A DNA stretch of 64,000 nucleotides from Glaciecola sp. XM2 (GCF_018595715.1 NZ_JAHEOJ010000020.1:186001-250000); one strand, 5' to 3'; positions 44,838 to 54,298 are shown, counted from the stretch's first letter. The notes: generated by a model not told the origin, from the sequence alone. A program made the numbers and translations.

Positions 44838-46667
44838 ATGATTCATATAGCACATTTTCAAATAAACCCTGACGACCGCTCTGTCAAAAACACCCAATCG
44901 GGCGCTATACAAAAGCTAGAACCTAAAACCATGGCCGTTTTGCTCTTACTGATAGAACGAGAGGGGCAGGTCGTTGAACGGGATGAGTTTATGCAGACGG
45001 TGTGGAGTGGGAGCTTTACGGTTGAAGAGAGCTTGACTCGCTGTATATCAGAGTTGCGTAAGGTGTTTAATGATGAAGCTAAAAATCCGCAGTTCATAAA
45101 GACAATACACGCAAAGGGATATCAACTGCTCGTTGAAGCGACGCTGCATGATACGCCAAGCGTCAAGCGCCGCGTTTTTACTTCTGACACCCAAAAAGGT
45201 GCTTACCTGATGTATGCCTGCATCATGGTACTAGTGGTAACCGTGGTTTGGATATTTGTTGCTTGGCTCCCTCTTGATCAACAAGCTCATTCAACAGCAG
45301 AGCTTGCAAATAAGGAGGAGCGCTTTGATTCGCAGCAAGTTATAGACGATGTAATGTCACTAAAAAACCTTCCTAGCACGCTCATCATAAATGACAGACT
45401 TCGACAAAATAGCTTAAACATTAATGTTCAAGAGGCGCAAGAAACCTCTTTAGACGAGGCTCTTGTTGATATTCAGATTACTGACAATGATGGACTTTTA
45501 GTTTGGCGAGGCGTTCGCCGCTTTGATTCGCAAGCACAACGGATGACGACCGCCCAAGACCTTGTAAACATTTTGGTGAAGCTAAAAAGTGCAAGACCGG
45601 CCCCTGAAATTAAGGAATTATCACAAGGTTTACAGGCCCAGTATCAACATGCACTTTACCTCATAGATAGGAGAGGAGAAGACAACTTAAACAAGGCCAT
45701 TGAGATTCTTGAAGGCATAGTTACTCAGCGCTCAGACTTTGTGATGGCCTTTGTTCAACAGGCTTTAGCGGTGAGAAGTTTGAGTTTTTATAAAACTGAT
45801 ATGCAAATGCGTGAGAAACTTTTAATTAGATATGATTTATTGTTGAAACAAGCCCTTGCGATATCACCTGAGCATCCGGTTGTAAGAGCAATCTCCTATC
45901 AGTATGACGTTAATAAGACGAATTTTGCCGAGTATGAGCAAGCGCTAAAATCCTCCGTAGAATATGCGCCAGCTTGTACAATCTGCGTGAGAGAATTGGC
46001 TGAATTTTATTTGCATCTTGGCTATTTTGATAAGGCCGCGAAACTCGTCGAAAAGCATCTTGAGTATTTTCCGCTGTCGATTCTGATGCATAGCTATTTA
46101 GCGATTGTGTATAGTCATCAAGGAGATATTGAAGGTGCTGATTATCAAGCGCAAGTCATCGAGGCCTTAGGAGAAAATCGAGGTTTTGACGCTGCGAGCG
46201 TGAAAGTTCAAGTGGCAATGATGAGAGGCGATGCTTCTGCTTATATTGAATTACGCAAAGCCTTGATGGAGCAGCATCCGACTTATCATCAACATGCTCA
46301 AGTAATCGACGCGATATTAGAAAACAATTTAGAAGAGGCAAGACGGATGATTAAAACAATGCCTTTTCTGGATTTTAATCTAGCGCTCAGCGCAGGCATG
46401 TTTGACGAATTACTGGCTAGAATCAACAACAATCTTGCTGATGGAAGCATTAGAGATTTTAAATTTATTCACGGTTACTTAAACCCAGAATCCTTTCTCC
46501 AAAGCGAATACACTCAAAACTCACTGATATTTAAAAACTCAGCCGAGGTAAGTGGTTTATTTGAAGAGCTTGGCATGTTCTCTTACTGGCAAGAAAACAA
46601 TCAATGGCCGGATTATTGCCGTTTTATTGAATATCAGTCCCATCGACCTAATTTTTGCCCGCAATAA
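44838..46667 (+). CDS. Membrane-bound winged-helix regulator with TPR-like C-terminal domain (CadC/ToxR type)
   Basis: A 609-residue one-component regulator. Residues 1-100 form an OmpR-type winged helix (LEPKTMAVLLLLIEREGQVV, ELRKVFNDEAKNPQFIKTIH, KGYQLL). A single transmembrane segment lies at about 118-143 (YLMYACIMVLVVTVVWIFVAWL). The remaining 460 residues are outside the cytoplasm and helical, with TPR-like repeats around 330-480 (CVRELAEFYLHLGYFDKAAK; LAIVYSHQGDIEGADYQAQ). The family senses a periplasmic signal and binds DNA from the membrane. Its target genes are unknown; the PEP-CTERM-like gene 310 bases downstream is a possible one. Confidence 0.87.
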   Translation: MIHIAHFQINPDDRSVKNTQSGAIQKLEPKTMAVLLLLIEREGQVVERDEFMQTVWSGSFTVEESLTRCISELRKVFNDEAKNPQFIKTIHAKGYQLLVEATLHDTPSVKRRVFTSDTQKGAYLMYACIMVLVVTVVWIFVAWLPLDQQAHSTAELANKEERFDSQQVIDDVMSLKNLPSTLIINDRLRQNSLNINVQEAQETSLDEALVDIQITDNDGLLVWRGVRRFDSQAQRMTTAQDLVNILVKLKSARPAPEIKELSQGLQAQYQHALYLIDRRGEDNLNKAIEILEGIVTQRSDFVMAFVQQALAVRSLSFYKTDMQMREKLLIRYDLLLKQALAISPEHPVVRAISYQYDVNKTNFAEYEQALKSSVEYAPACTICVRELAEFYLHLGYFDKAAKLVEKHLEYFPLSILMHSYLAIVYSHQGDIEGADYQAQVIEALGENRGFDAASVKVQVAMMRGDASAYIELRKALMEQHPTYHQHAQVIDAILENNLEEARRMIKTMPFLDFNLALSAGMFDELLARINNNLADGSIRDFKFIHGYLNPESFLQSEYTQNSLIFKNSAEVSGLFEELGMFSYWQENNQWPDYCRFIEYQSHRPNFCPQ

Positions 46668-46977
46668 AACATAAGTGACTGAAAGTATTGTTATTTTAGA
46701 TAGCTAAACAACACTCCTTAGGTTTTCTTTAGCAATTTTTAGTCTTTCTTCAGGATTAAAAAGGCGCTTTTAGCTTTACTTCATATCGACCCGTTATGCG
46801 TGCAACAACTGCAATATAAGCAGAGCTCATGAATAGCTGTGGGCTACGTTAAATATAGCCTTTAGCTAAAAAGTCCAGCGCATGACTGCTCACCAATTAA
46901 CAAAAACAAAAAGCTAGCGTAAGCATCACTGCATATTGCCTTGCGTTACATTTTCGTAAATTCAATTAAGGATTGAT
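46668..46977. other. Intergenic region before the PEP-CTERM-like gene
   Basis: 310 bases, AT-rich, with no supported gene. AAGGATTG at the end is the ribosome site of the next gene. No promoter can be fixed with confidence. Confidence 0.5.
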
Positions 46978-47748
46978 ATGAAGTACTCAAAATTTTTACT
47001 CACAGTTGCACTCACTAGTGCGTACATTGCAAGCTCGCACGCAGACGTAGTACCAGTCAAGTTCGAGTTTACTCAAAGTGGGTTTTATAGTTATGAATTC
47101 GACCAAGATAATAATTTGTTGCAAGGTGCATTAACCAACGCCTCTATTACGGGGTCATTTGTTGGAAAGGACATGGATGGAGATGGTCAGATTTACGCGC
47201 GTAGTCTTTTAGCGTCGCAGCGAGACCCTTTTCCAGGTCCGTTTGGCAATGAGCTAATCTATGCAGAAGTAACCTTCAACGGTTTTGGCACAACACGCGG
47301 TCCGCAAACTGTTGTTTATGACAGCAGGGGGATTGACGACTTTGGTGGTCCAAGTGATATGACGAGCTTATTTAGTGCGTTTATGGGCATTGCTTATAAC
47401 CTAGATGGAGGGATGCTTGGTGATACCGCTGACGAGGGCTTGAGTCTATCATTATTCGCGCCGAGCACTAACTATAGCGTAGGTTCTGCATTCGCCGACT
47501 ATTGGGCTAATGATGACTTTCTAAACAGTGAAGTTACTAGCACTTGCGATACTGTTAATGCTTGTGGCTTGGTATTTGAAGCGGTGCGTGCAGATACGAT
47601 TTCGCGCGCTGCTGCAATAACGCCATTTTTCTTAAGCACTGAAACTTTTCAAATGAGACAAGTTGCGGTACCAACACCCACTATTTTTGGTCTATTCTCC
47701 GGCGTTTTGGGTGGCTTGTTTATGCTACGCAAACTAAGAAAAGGCTAA
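46978..47748 (+). CDS. Exported protein with PEP-CTERM-like C-terminal sorting signal
   Basis: A 256-residue protein. It has a signal peptide (KFLLTVALTSAYIASSHA), a beta-rich mature region with no recognised domain (VKFEFTQSGFYSYEFDQDN) and a C-terminal tripartite tail: VPTP (residues 231-234), a hydrophobic segment (IFGLFSGVLGGLFML) and RKLRKG. This is the layout of PEP-CTERM proteins processed by exosortase; the usual Glu is replaced by Thr. It would be exported, processed at the tail and placed at the surface or in the matrix. No exosortase gene is in the window. AAGG precedes the ATG. Confidence 0.78.
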   Translation: MKYSKFLLTVALTSAYIASSHADVVPVKFEFTQSGFYSYEFDQDNNLLQGALTNASITGSFVGKDMDGDGQIYARSLLASQRDPFPGPFGNELIYAEVTFNGFGTTRGPQTVVYDSRGIDDFGGPSDMTSLFSAFMGIAYNLDGGMLGDTADEGLSLSLFAPSTNYSVGSAFADYWANDDFLNSEVTSTCDTVNACGLVFEAVRADTISRAAAITPFFLSTETFQMRQVAVPTPTIFGLFSGVLGGLFMLRKLRKG

Positions 47749-47786
47749 GACGTGCAAAGCGTTAGTGTAATGTAACTCCCTAGTTA

Positions 47787-47822
47787 ATACGGCGTCAGCG
47801 AGTAGCTGCGCCGTATATTTTT
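47787..47822 (+). terminator. Terminator after the PEP-CTERM-like gene
   Basis: ATACGGCG plus CAGC pairs with GCTG plus CGCCGTAT (one bulged T) over five bases, then ATTTTT. Confidence 0.8.
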
Positions 47823-47852
47823 AACCCGCATAGCCATAAACAGCGCCTTTAC

Positions 47853-48758
47853 CTAGATTAAGTACTGTAGCCCACCCTCTAGTGCTGCTACTTGAGCGAG
47901 ATTACATTGCTGTGGTGTCGCTTTTGGACTATCAGGATAGACTTCGGTGGTTGTTACATATGGCGCATCGGTAAAGCCTCCGCATAAAAAAAGCGAGTTC
48001 TTGTCGTAGTTAATCACGCCCGGTTGCAACATATCGCTACCGATAAGTTTGCCGTGCTGGTCAGCTGGCGCAATATGCGTCACTTTTCTTACGCTATCGA
48101 TAATCGCTTTTTGGAATCCGCTTTGTTCGCGTGCGGTATCCCCAACTGTGTAAAACCCATCAGGAACTTCCCAGTTATCATGCACAAGCGCATCTCTTGC
48201 CGCCAGTGCAGGCCTAAACTCTGTATTGTCGGTATCGGTCGTTTCATGCAGGTCAAAATGCGCTATCAATGACACTTGCTGCGAACTCATATAACGCATA
48301 AGTGCATTTGCTTCAGGTGATGGACCGTTTTCAAAGAACGAACGGTTTGGGTCAACCGCTAATGGATTCCAGCGATTGATGGATTCATATCCCCAAGGGC
48401 TTACGCAAGGCGCAACGATAAAATTAAAGTGTTTTAAATAATCTTTAATACGAGTTTGTAAAAACAGGATAGCGCCTTGTACGCCGCTTGTTTCATATCC
48501 ATGTACACCACCGGTAATTAAGACAGTGGGCAAGCCATATTGCCATGTACGATTTTTGACTAAAAAAAGCGGATAACGCTGTTCGTTGTATGGCAGAGCT
48601 CCATAATTAATTAGGTTTAAATCATTATCTAGGCCATTTAGTTTGCTAAGCACTTCTTCTCGGTATGAGCGCTTAATAGTTTGTAGCGCTCGCCACTGCT
48701 GCTTTTCTGCATCGCCCCAAGGCTTGCCTGCGGTGCCAATGGCATAAGGTAAATTCAT
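47853..48758 (-). CDS. M14 family metallocarboxypeptidase-like protein
   Basis: A 301-residue zinc-dependent enzyme of the M14 clan. The zinc-binding HxxE is in GGVHGYETSG, the further zinc His appears in AHFDLHETTD, and a probable catalytic Glu is in TTEVYPD. No signal peptide is seen, so it acts in the cytoplasm. The short length is that of the M14 subfamilies related to succinylglutamate desuccinylase and gamma-D-glutamyl peptidases, and a desuccinylase role cannot be excluded. AGGATG precedes the ATG. Confidence 0.8.
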   Translation of the reverse strand: MNLPYAIGTAGKPWGDAEKQQWRALQTIKRSYREEVLSKLNGLDNDLNLINYGALPYNEQRYPLFLVKNRTWQYGLPTVLITGGVHGYETSGVQGAILFLQTRIKDYLKHFNFIVAPCVSPWGYESINRWNPLAVDPNRSFFENGPSPEANALMRYMSSQQVSLIAHFDLHETTDTDNTEFRPALAARDALVHDNWEVPDGFYTVGDTAREQSGFQKAIIDSVRKVTHIAPADQHGKLIGSDMLQPGVINYDKNSLFLCGGFTDAPYVTTTEVYPDSPKATPQQCNLAQVAALEGGLQYLI

Positions 48759-48856
48759 TCTTCACATCCTTTTAGATATTTGTTCGAGCATCATCTCATT
48801 ATAGTGGCTCGAAAAAGCCGATAAATCCAGTGTTGTCACTTGGCTATTGTTTTACT

Positions 48857-49318
48857 CTACCGGTCAAGTTGTGGCAAGACATGCGAACGCTTGACAGTAC
48901 CATAAGCGAAGCTCGTATCAATAGATGCAATATTGCCCATTGCATGAAGGTGTTTTCTGACAAAATGTTCGTAGTCGTGCAAATCTTTTACCACTACTTT
49001 TAGTAAGTAATCAGAGCGACCGGTCATCACAAAGCATTCAAGTACTTGCTCGGCTAGCTTGATTGCATTCTCAAACTCGGTCACCACTTGTGCACTATGA
49101 CGTTCTAATTGAATGCTCACAAACACCGTGATAGGTAAACCATAAGCCTCGTAGTCTACATCGAGGGTATAGCCTTTGATAATGCCTTTTGTTTCGAGTT
49201 GCTTGACGCGCCGCAGGCAAGGGCTTGGTGACAAGTTTATTTTGTCAGCAAGTTCCTGATTTGTGATGCGCCCGTTAATCTGAAGCTCACGCAAAATTTT
49301 TCGATCGATTTTGTCCAT
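48857..49318 (-). CDS. Lrp/AsnC family transcriptional regulator
   Basis: A 153-residue feast/famine regulator. The N-terminal helix-turn-helix (ITNQELADKINLSPSPCLRR) is followed by an RAM ligand-binding domain (VFVSIQLERHSAQVV; TGRSDYLLKVVVKDLHDYEHFV). It is divergent from a methionine gamma-lyase gene across 120 bases, and a palindrome (49333-49349) lies beside its start. It probably controls the lyase in response to methionine or a related amino acid, as Lrp-type regulators next to such genes do elsewhere. Confidence 0.9.
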   Translation of the reverse strand: MDKIDRKILRELQINGRITNQELADKINLSPSPCLRRVKQLETKGIIKGYTLDVDYEAYGLPITVFVSIQLERHSAQVVTEFENAIKLAEQVLECFVMTGRSDYLLKVVVKDLHDYEHFVRKHLHAMGNIASIDTSFAYGTVKRSHVLPQLDR

Positions 49319-49332
49319 TTCAAATGCGTCTT

Positions 49333-49349
49333 TTGGCAGTTAATGCCAA
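49333..49349. promoter_or_regulatory. Operator candidate for the Lrp-type regulator
   Basis: TTGGCA-GTTAA-TGCCAA is a perfect palindrome in the 120-base divergent promoter region of the regulator and lyase genes, 15 bases before the regulator start. Its size and place suit an autoregulatory Lrp-family site. Confidence 0.5.
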
Positions 49350-49438
49350 TAAATATACAACAAAGGCTATAAATTGAAAGCTATTGCTGTGTTTTTAGGC
49401 GTATATTTAACCTGACTCGTTCTTTTTGGAATATCACC

Positions 49439-50659
49439 ATGGAAAAAAATAATCGTACTTATGACGGCTTGGGCTTTGCGACACAAGCGATTCACTATGC
49501 ATATGCCGCAAAAGATGAACAAGGTGCGCTCAACCCACCTATGCATCTGAGTTCTACATTTACGTTTGAAAATGCGCAGCATGGCTCTGAGATGTTTGCC
49601 GGCGAGAGACCGGGGCATTTTTATAGCCGGATCTCTAATCCCACGTTGGATATTCTAGAAAAACGCATCGCTTGTTTAGAGCAAGCAGAAGCCGCACTGA
49701 GCACCGCTTCTGGCATGGGGGCTATCAGCGCGACTTTATGGACGCTGTTACAAGCGGGTGATGAAGTGTTGGTTGATGAGACCTTATATGGTTGTACTTA
49801 TGCATTTATGCACCACGGCTTAGCTAAATTTGGTGTGACCATTAAGCATGTTGATATGACAGATATTGAGGCAGTGAAAAAAGGGTTTAACGCTCGCACC
49901 AAGGTCATGTATTTTGAAACGCCTGCTAACCCTAACATGCGCCTTATCGATATCGAGGCAGTATGCGCCTTGGCCAAAGCAGCCAAGGTCATTAGTGTAG
50001 TTGATAACACCTATGCAACGCCGTTAATTACACAACCGATATGCCTTGGCGCTGATCTTGTTATTCACTCGGCGACAAAGTATCTAGGTGGCCATGGCGA
50101 CCTGGTTGCTGGGTTAGTTGTAGGTGGGCATGAACTTATCCAACGCATACGTCTAGAAGGGCTCAAAGATATGACCGGTGCTTGTATGTCGCCGTTCACC
50201 GCAATGCTCATTATGCGTGGATTAAAGACCTTAGAGATAAGAATGCAGCGTCACAGTCAAAGCGCTTATACTATCGCGCGCTTTTTAGAGCAAAGAAGCG
50301 AAGTAAAATGGGTGTCGTATCCTGGCTTAGAAAGTCATCCACAACAACGCTTGGCTAACAAACAAATGCGTTATTTTGGCGGTATGATTGCGTTTGAACT
50401 ACATGGTGGCAGCGCCGAAGGGATCGCCTTTATGGATGCATTAAACCTAGTACAAAGAGCAGTATCGTTAGGTGACGCAGAAACCCTTATTCAACATCCT
50501 GCCAGTATGACCCACTCTGCATACACTGAAGAAGAGCGCGCTCATCATGGGATAAGTGAAAGCCTACTGAGGTTATCCGTAGGATTAGAGTGCGAGGCAG
50601 ATATCACTGAGGACCTTTTACAGGCATTTGATGCGATTAAAGGAAGTAGGGTCGCTTAG
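49439..50659 (+). CDS. megL: Methionine gamma-lyase (PLP-dependent)
   Basis: Splits methionine into methanethiol, 2-oxobutyrate and ammonia. It is a member of the Cys/Met metabolism PLP family, with the PLP lysine Lys214 in HSATKYLGGHGD and Tyr/Arg-containing FYSRISNPT at the N-terminus. The key residue separating methionine gamma-lyase from cystathionine enzymes, a Cys in LYGCT, is present at position 119. 406 residues is normal. Methanethiol release links it to marine sulfur cycling. The divergent Lrp-type gene is its likely regulator. Confidence 0.9.
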   Translation: MEKNNRTYDGLGFATQAIHYAYAAKDEQGALNPPMHLSSTFTFENAQHGSEMFAGERPGHFYSRISNPTLDILEKRIACLEQAEAALSTASGMGAISATLWTLLQAGDEVLVDETLYGCTYAFMHHGLAKFGVTIKHVDMTDIEAVKKGFNARTKVMYFETPANPNMRLIDIEAVCALAKAAKVISVVDNTYATPLITQPICLGADLVIHSATKYLGGHGDLVAGLVVGGHELIQRIRLEGLKDMTGACMSPFTAMLIMRGLKTLEIRMQRHSQSAYTIARFLEQRSEVKWVSYPGLESHPQQRLANKQMRYFGGMIAFELHGGSAEGIAFMDALNLVQRAVSLGDAETLIQHPASMTHSAYTEEERAHHGISESLLRLSVGLECEADITEDLLQAFDAIKGSRVA

Positions 50660-50687
50660 TCACACTTCGGTGATGAGTCTAGATAAT

Positions 50688-50717
50688 AAAAAGCAGCTCT
50701 TTAAGAGCTGCTTTTTT
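50688..50717. terminator. Bidirectional terminator
   Basis: AGCAGCTCT and AGAGCTGCT form a 9-bp stem over TTA, with a T-run after and an A-run before. It sits between the convergent megL and acyl-CoA dehydrogenase genes. Confidence 0.9.
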
Positions 50718-50745
50718 GATGGTTGCTTAGTGATTTATAAGCGTA

Positions 50746-52506
50746 CTAGATATAGTCAAACTCTTGGTCATTAAGAGCGAGTAAATCGTCGGCCGATGCA
50801 AGGAGCACAGACTTATGCATCTCCTTGCGCGGTAACAATCGCTTCATATAGAAATCACAAGTCTTTGGCTTACCTTGAGCAATAAAGCTGTTAGAAGACT
50901 GTTTTGCGCTATCTGCCATATCTAGCCACAAGATCCCGATGATCACATAAGAGCTGTAGAACATGTAATCGGTAGCGGCTCCTGCTACATCAACGGCGTT
51001 TGCACCTAGCAAGCTTAATGATAACTCATTAAATTCAGTTAAAAGTGCTTTTGCTTGGCTTTGCAAAGTCGCATCTTGCATCGCATCTATTCTTTGAGCG
51101 AGCATCTCGACGGTTGCACCGAGCATTTTTCCGCCATCACGCGTAAGTTTACGACCAATCAAATCTGCCGCCTGGATACCGTTAGTACCTTCATAAAGCT
51201 GTGCGATGCGTGTATCTCTAACCAACTGCTCCATTCCCCATTCGCGAATGTAGCCATGACCGCCAAATACCTGAACTCCTAGGTTGGTGATTTCAGTGGC
51301 AATGTCGGTCATAAAGCCTTTCGTGATGGGTGTTAAAAATGCAATGACTTGTTTAGCTTTTTCACGACGCTCGTCATCGGCATACTTTTCAATATCCATT
51401 TGCTGGGCATAGAGCATGGAAAGCGCTCGGCAGCCTTCGGTAAATGCTTTTTGGGTTAATAGCATTTTACGCACGTCTGGTTGATGCATGATGGAGTCAG
51501 CTTTTGCTTCTGGTTGTTTAGGTCCTTCTGGCGCACGAGATTGCAAGCGTTCGCGAGCATAGGTTAGTGCGCCTTGATATGAGGCTTCACTTGTCCCTAG
51601 ACCCTGCATACCTACTTGAAAGCGTGCGTCATTCATCATGGTAAACATGCAGGCTAAGCCATTGTTTTCTTCACCTACAAGCCAGCCTATAGCGCCGTCG
51701 TAGTTCATCACGCAGGTTGGACTACCTTTGATACCCATTTTCTTTTCAATGCTACCTACACCGAGCTTGTTCGCTTCACCGGGCTCACCTGCTTCATCTA
51801 GCAAAAATTTAGGCACGAGGAATAAACTGATCCCTTTGACGCCTTTCGGTGCATCGGGTAAGCGTGCAAGCACTAAGTGAATAATATTAGTCGTCCAATC
51901 TTGGTCGCCACCGGTAATAAATATTTTATTGCCGGTGATGGAATAGGAGCCGTCACCATTTGGCTCTGCTTTAGTATTAAGCAGCGCTAGGTCAGTACCT
52001 GCATGAGGTTCGGTAAGGTTCATGGTGCCAGTCCACTCACCGCTAATAAGCTTGGCCAAGTAGCTTTGCTTTAACTCATCGGTAGCGTGCTTGTTTACCG
52101 CTAGTACTGCGCTTTCGGTCAGCATAGTAGTGAGACGCCAGCTTAAATTAGCTGCATTGAGCATTTCATGCACAGGGACCGCTGCTGAATAAGGTAAGTC
52201 TTGCCCATCAAAGTCAGGGTTGCCGAGCATCGCGTTCCATCCGTTTGCAATATACTCTTGATAGGCTTGGGCAAATCCATGCGGCGTGGTGACCTTGCCA
52301 TCAACAAGTTTGCAGCCTTCTTCGTCGCCTTCGCGATTTAATGGGGCGATGACTTCTTCAGCGAACTTTGCGCCTTGATTGAGTATTTCGGTGACCAGCT
52401 CGCTATCCATGCCCTGTGCACCCACAGATTCGTAATGTTTATCAATTTTTAACCAGTCATTGAGTAAAAACTGAAAGTCTGCCATTGGGGCTTTATATTG
52501 CGGCAT
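50746..52506 (-). CDS. Acyl-CoA dehydrogenase
   Basis: Introduces a trans-2 double bond into acyl-CoA, the first step of beta-oxidation, passing electrons to ETF. The 586-residue length, with an extra C-terminal domain after the usual dehydrogenase core, fits the long acyl-CoA dehydrogenases of gammaproteobacteria. Visible are the FAD/substrate loop (MNLTEPHAGTDLALL), VFGGHGYIREWGME and the catalytic-base Glu region LYEGTNGIQA. AGGAGA precedes the ATG. Chain-length preference cannot be read. Confidence 0.9.
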   Translation of the reverse strand: MPQYKAPMADFQFLLNDWLKIDKHYESVGAQGMDSELVTEILNQGAKFAEEVIAPLNREGDEEGCKLVDGKVTTPHGFAQAYQEYIANGWNAMLGNPDFDGQDLPYSAAVPVHEMLNAANLSWRLTTMLTESAVLAVNKHATDELKQSYLAKLISGEWTGTMNLTEPHAGTDLALLNTKAEPNGDGSYSITGNKIFITGGDQDWTTNIIHLVLARLPDAPKGVKGISLFLVPKFLLDEAGEPGEANKLGVGSIEKKMGIKGSPTCVMNYDGAIGWLVGEENNGLACMFTMMNDARFQVGMQGLGTSEASYQGALTYARERLQSRAPEGPKQPEAKADSIMHQPDVRKMLLTQKAFTEGCRALSMLYAQQMDIEKYADDERREKAKQVIAFLTPITKGFMTDIATEITNLGVQVFGGHGYIREWGMEQLVRDTRIAQLYEGTNGIQAADLIGRKLTRDGGKMLGATVEMLAQRIDAMQDATLQSQAKALLTEFNELSLSLLGANAVDVAGAATDYMFYSSYVIIGILWLDMADSAKQSSNSFIAQGKPKTCDFYMKRLLPRKEMHKSVLLASADDLLALNDQEFDYI

Positions 52507-52571
52507 TGTGTCTCCTGATATTTAATTTTTAATAACAACTGCTATATCTTACGCGAAACATTAAAAAACGC

Positions 52572-53099
52572 TCAATCACTTGTATTTATCGCATCTATTT
52601 TGTCAGCTTCTTTATACAAGATAAATGCATCCTTCACGGCCACAAACTGGTCTGGACCATGCCATTGATGCAGGTCGATGTCGAAAGGATAGATAAACTG
52701 CAATGCATCTACTTTGCTTGGTCGCCAAGGCGGTGGGGGAAGGTCAGCTTCAGTACCATCAAATCCGGCTTGCAAATGACAGGCGAAAAGCGCGACGCCA
52801 TTGCGTTGTGTGGTAAGTTGTTCGCCTACTTCAACATTAAAACCGGTTTCAATCCATGTGCCGTAATGCGCGGCACATTGTGCACTTTGATCTGAAAGAT
52901 TTTGCTGAAAAGGCAGGTCATATTGATCATCTGAGCGTTGAATGACCAATAGTTTGCTATTTATTTTTATAACGCAAGCGCCTTCGCCGGCCTGTGATGA
53001 TTGAGCATGGTTGGCTACTCTGCAAGACGGTGGTGCGATCTCGGCCGGATGACAGGCACTTAAAAGTAGACTAATTGCAAAAACTTTAAACCGTTTCAA
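52572..53099 (-). CDS. Lipoprotein with degenerate Nudix-like domain
   Basis: A 175-residue lipoprotein. It starts at TTG, with AGGA eight bases upstream, and has a lipobox LLLSAC (Cys16). The mature part looks like a Nudix fold: GACVIKINSKLLVIQRSD and then AAHYGTWIETGFNV, which aligns with the Nudix box region AAxRELxEETGx. The Arg-Glu and the first Glu of the EE pair are replaced by Tyr-Gly and Ile, so metal-dependent hydrolysis looks unlikely. It is divergent from the RND pump gene. Function is not known. Confidence 0.7.
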   Translation of the reverse strand: MKRFKVFAISLLLSACHPAEIAPPSCRVANHAQSSQAGEGACVIKINSKLLVIQRSDDQYDLPFQQNLSDQSAQCAAHYGTWIETGFNVEVGEQLTTQRNGVALFACHLQAGFDGTEADLPPPPWRPSKVDALQFIYPFDIDLHQWHGPDQFVAVKDAFILYKEADKIDAINTSD

Positions 53100-53232
53100 T
53101 TTGATTGTCCTATAATACGTTCATTCAAGGTTTAAATACCTCAAAGTATAGTTTGCACGAAAAGTACTTAGTATCGTCGCAAATGTTTCACATTGCGCTG
53201 TTTTAAAGTAGACAATAGCTGTCAGGAGAAGT

Positions 53233-54288
53233 ATGTCAAAGTTTATTAAACTTTCCCCGTTATTCGTAGGGGTAGTTGCCCTTGCTGCCTTCCTTATTTA
53301 TATCAACATGCCTGCTCAAGAAGCGCAGGGGGGACCGCAAGGTGGCGGTGATACGCCTGTAGTGGTCAGTGAAGCGAGTAATCAAGCGTTTCCGGTCATA
53401 GTGGAGGCTTTAGGCACAGCGGTTGCCAACGAGTCGGTAAATATCACGGCGCAGCAAGCAGAGACGGTTATCGCTTTAGCATTTGACGATGGCGATGTTG
53501 TTGAGCAAAACCAAGTACTTGTTGAACTTAACAATCGCGCTGAACGAGCTCGATTAAATGAGTTAAACATCAATATTAATGAAGCTAGACGCCAACTTGC
53601 GCGAATTAAAGACTTAGCCAATCAAAGCGCTGCCTCTCAGCAGCTTCTAGACGAGCAAGAATCAAGAGTTGAGACCTTAATTGCGCAAAAAGATGTGGCG
53701 CAAGCTGATCTTGAAGAGTTAGTCATTCGGGCTCCTTTCAGCGGCCGTTTAGGTACGCGCATGGTAAGTGTTGGCAGCCTTGTCCGTCCAGGCGATGTCA
53801 TTACAACCTTAGATGACTTGAGCGTTGTGAAGGTAGATTTCAGTATCTCTGAACTGCATCTTGCCAGCGTAGCGAATGGGCAAACCATTTATGCGACGTC
53901 GGTCGCTTACCCTGGCGAGCAATTCATCGGAGAAATTAGCAATATCGACTCGCGTATCGACCCGATTACACGCTCTATTCAAATCAGAGCGGAGTTGCCT
54001 AATCCAGACTTAAAAATGCGGCCGGGTATGCTATTGCAAATCAATATCGAAAAGCGTGTATTGAATGCGTTGGTGATCCCCGAAACGGCCTTAGTGCCAG
54101 AAGGTGATTCGCAATTTGTGTTTTTGATTAACGGCGACAACAAAGCCAAGAAGACATTAGTAACAGTGGGTGAGCGAAAGCCCGGTTTGGTGCAAATCCT
54201 TAGCGGATTGAGCGAAGGTGATAAGGTGATCACCGAAGGTACACTAAGGGTCCGCGATGGTTCTGCGGTTCGCGTTGTGAAAGGATAG
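53233..54288 (+). CDS. RND efflux periplasmic adaptor (membrane fusion protein)
   Basis: A 351-residue adaptor that links an RND pump to an outer-membrane channel. One N-terminal hydrophobic segment (LFVGVVALAAFLIYI), then a lipoyl/barrel-sandwich domain (VEALGTAVANESVNITAQQ), an alpha-helical hairpin at about 95-145 (NEARRQLARIKDLANQSAAS), the second lipoyl half (VIRAPFSGRLGTRMVSVGS) and beta-barrel and membrane-proximal domains. AGGAG precedes the ATG. The permease begins 10 bases downstream. No tolC-like gene is in the window. Confidence 0.92.
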   Translation: MSKFIKLSPLFVGVVALAAFLIYINMPAQEAQGGPQGGGDTPVVVSEASNQAFPVIVEALGTAVANESVNITAQQAETVIALAFDDGDVVEQNQVLVELNNRAERARLNELNININEARRQLARIKDLANQSAASQQLLDEQESRVETLIAQKDVAQADLEELVIRAPFSGRLGTRMVSVGSLVRPGDVITTLDDLSVVKVDFSISELHLASVANGQTIYATSVAYPGEQFIGEISNIDSRIDPITRSIQIRAELPNPDLKMRPGMLLQINIEKRVLNALVIPETALVPEGDSQFVFLINGDNKAKKTLVTVGERKPGLVQILSGLSEGDKVITEGTLRVRDGSAVRVVKG

Positions 54289-54298
54289 GGGCGAAGCG

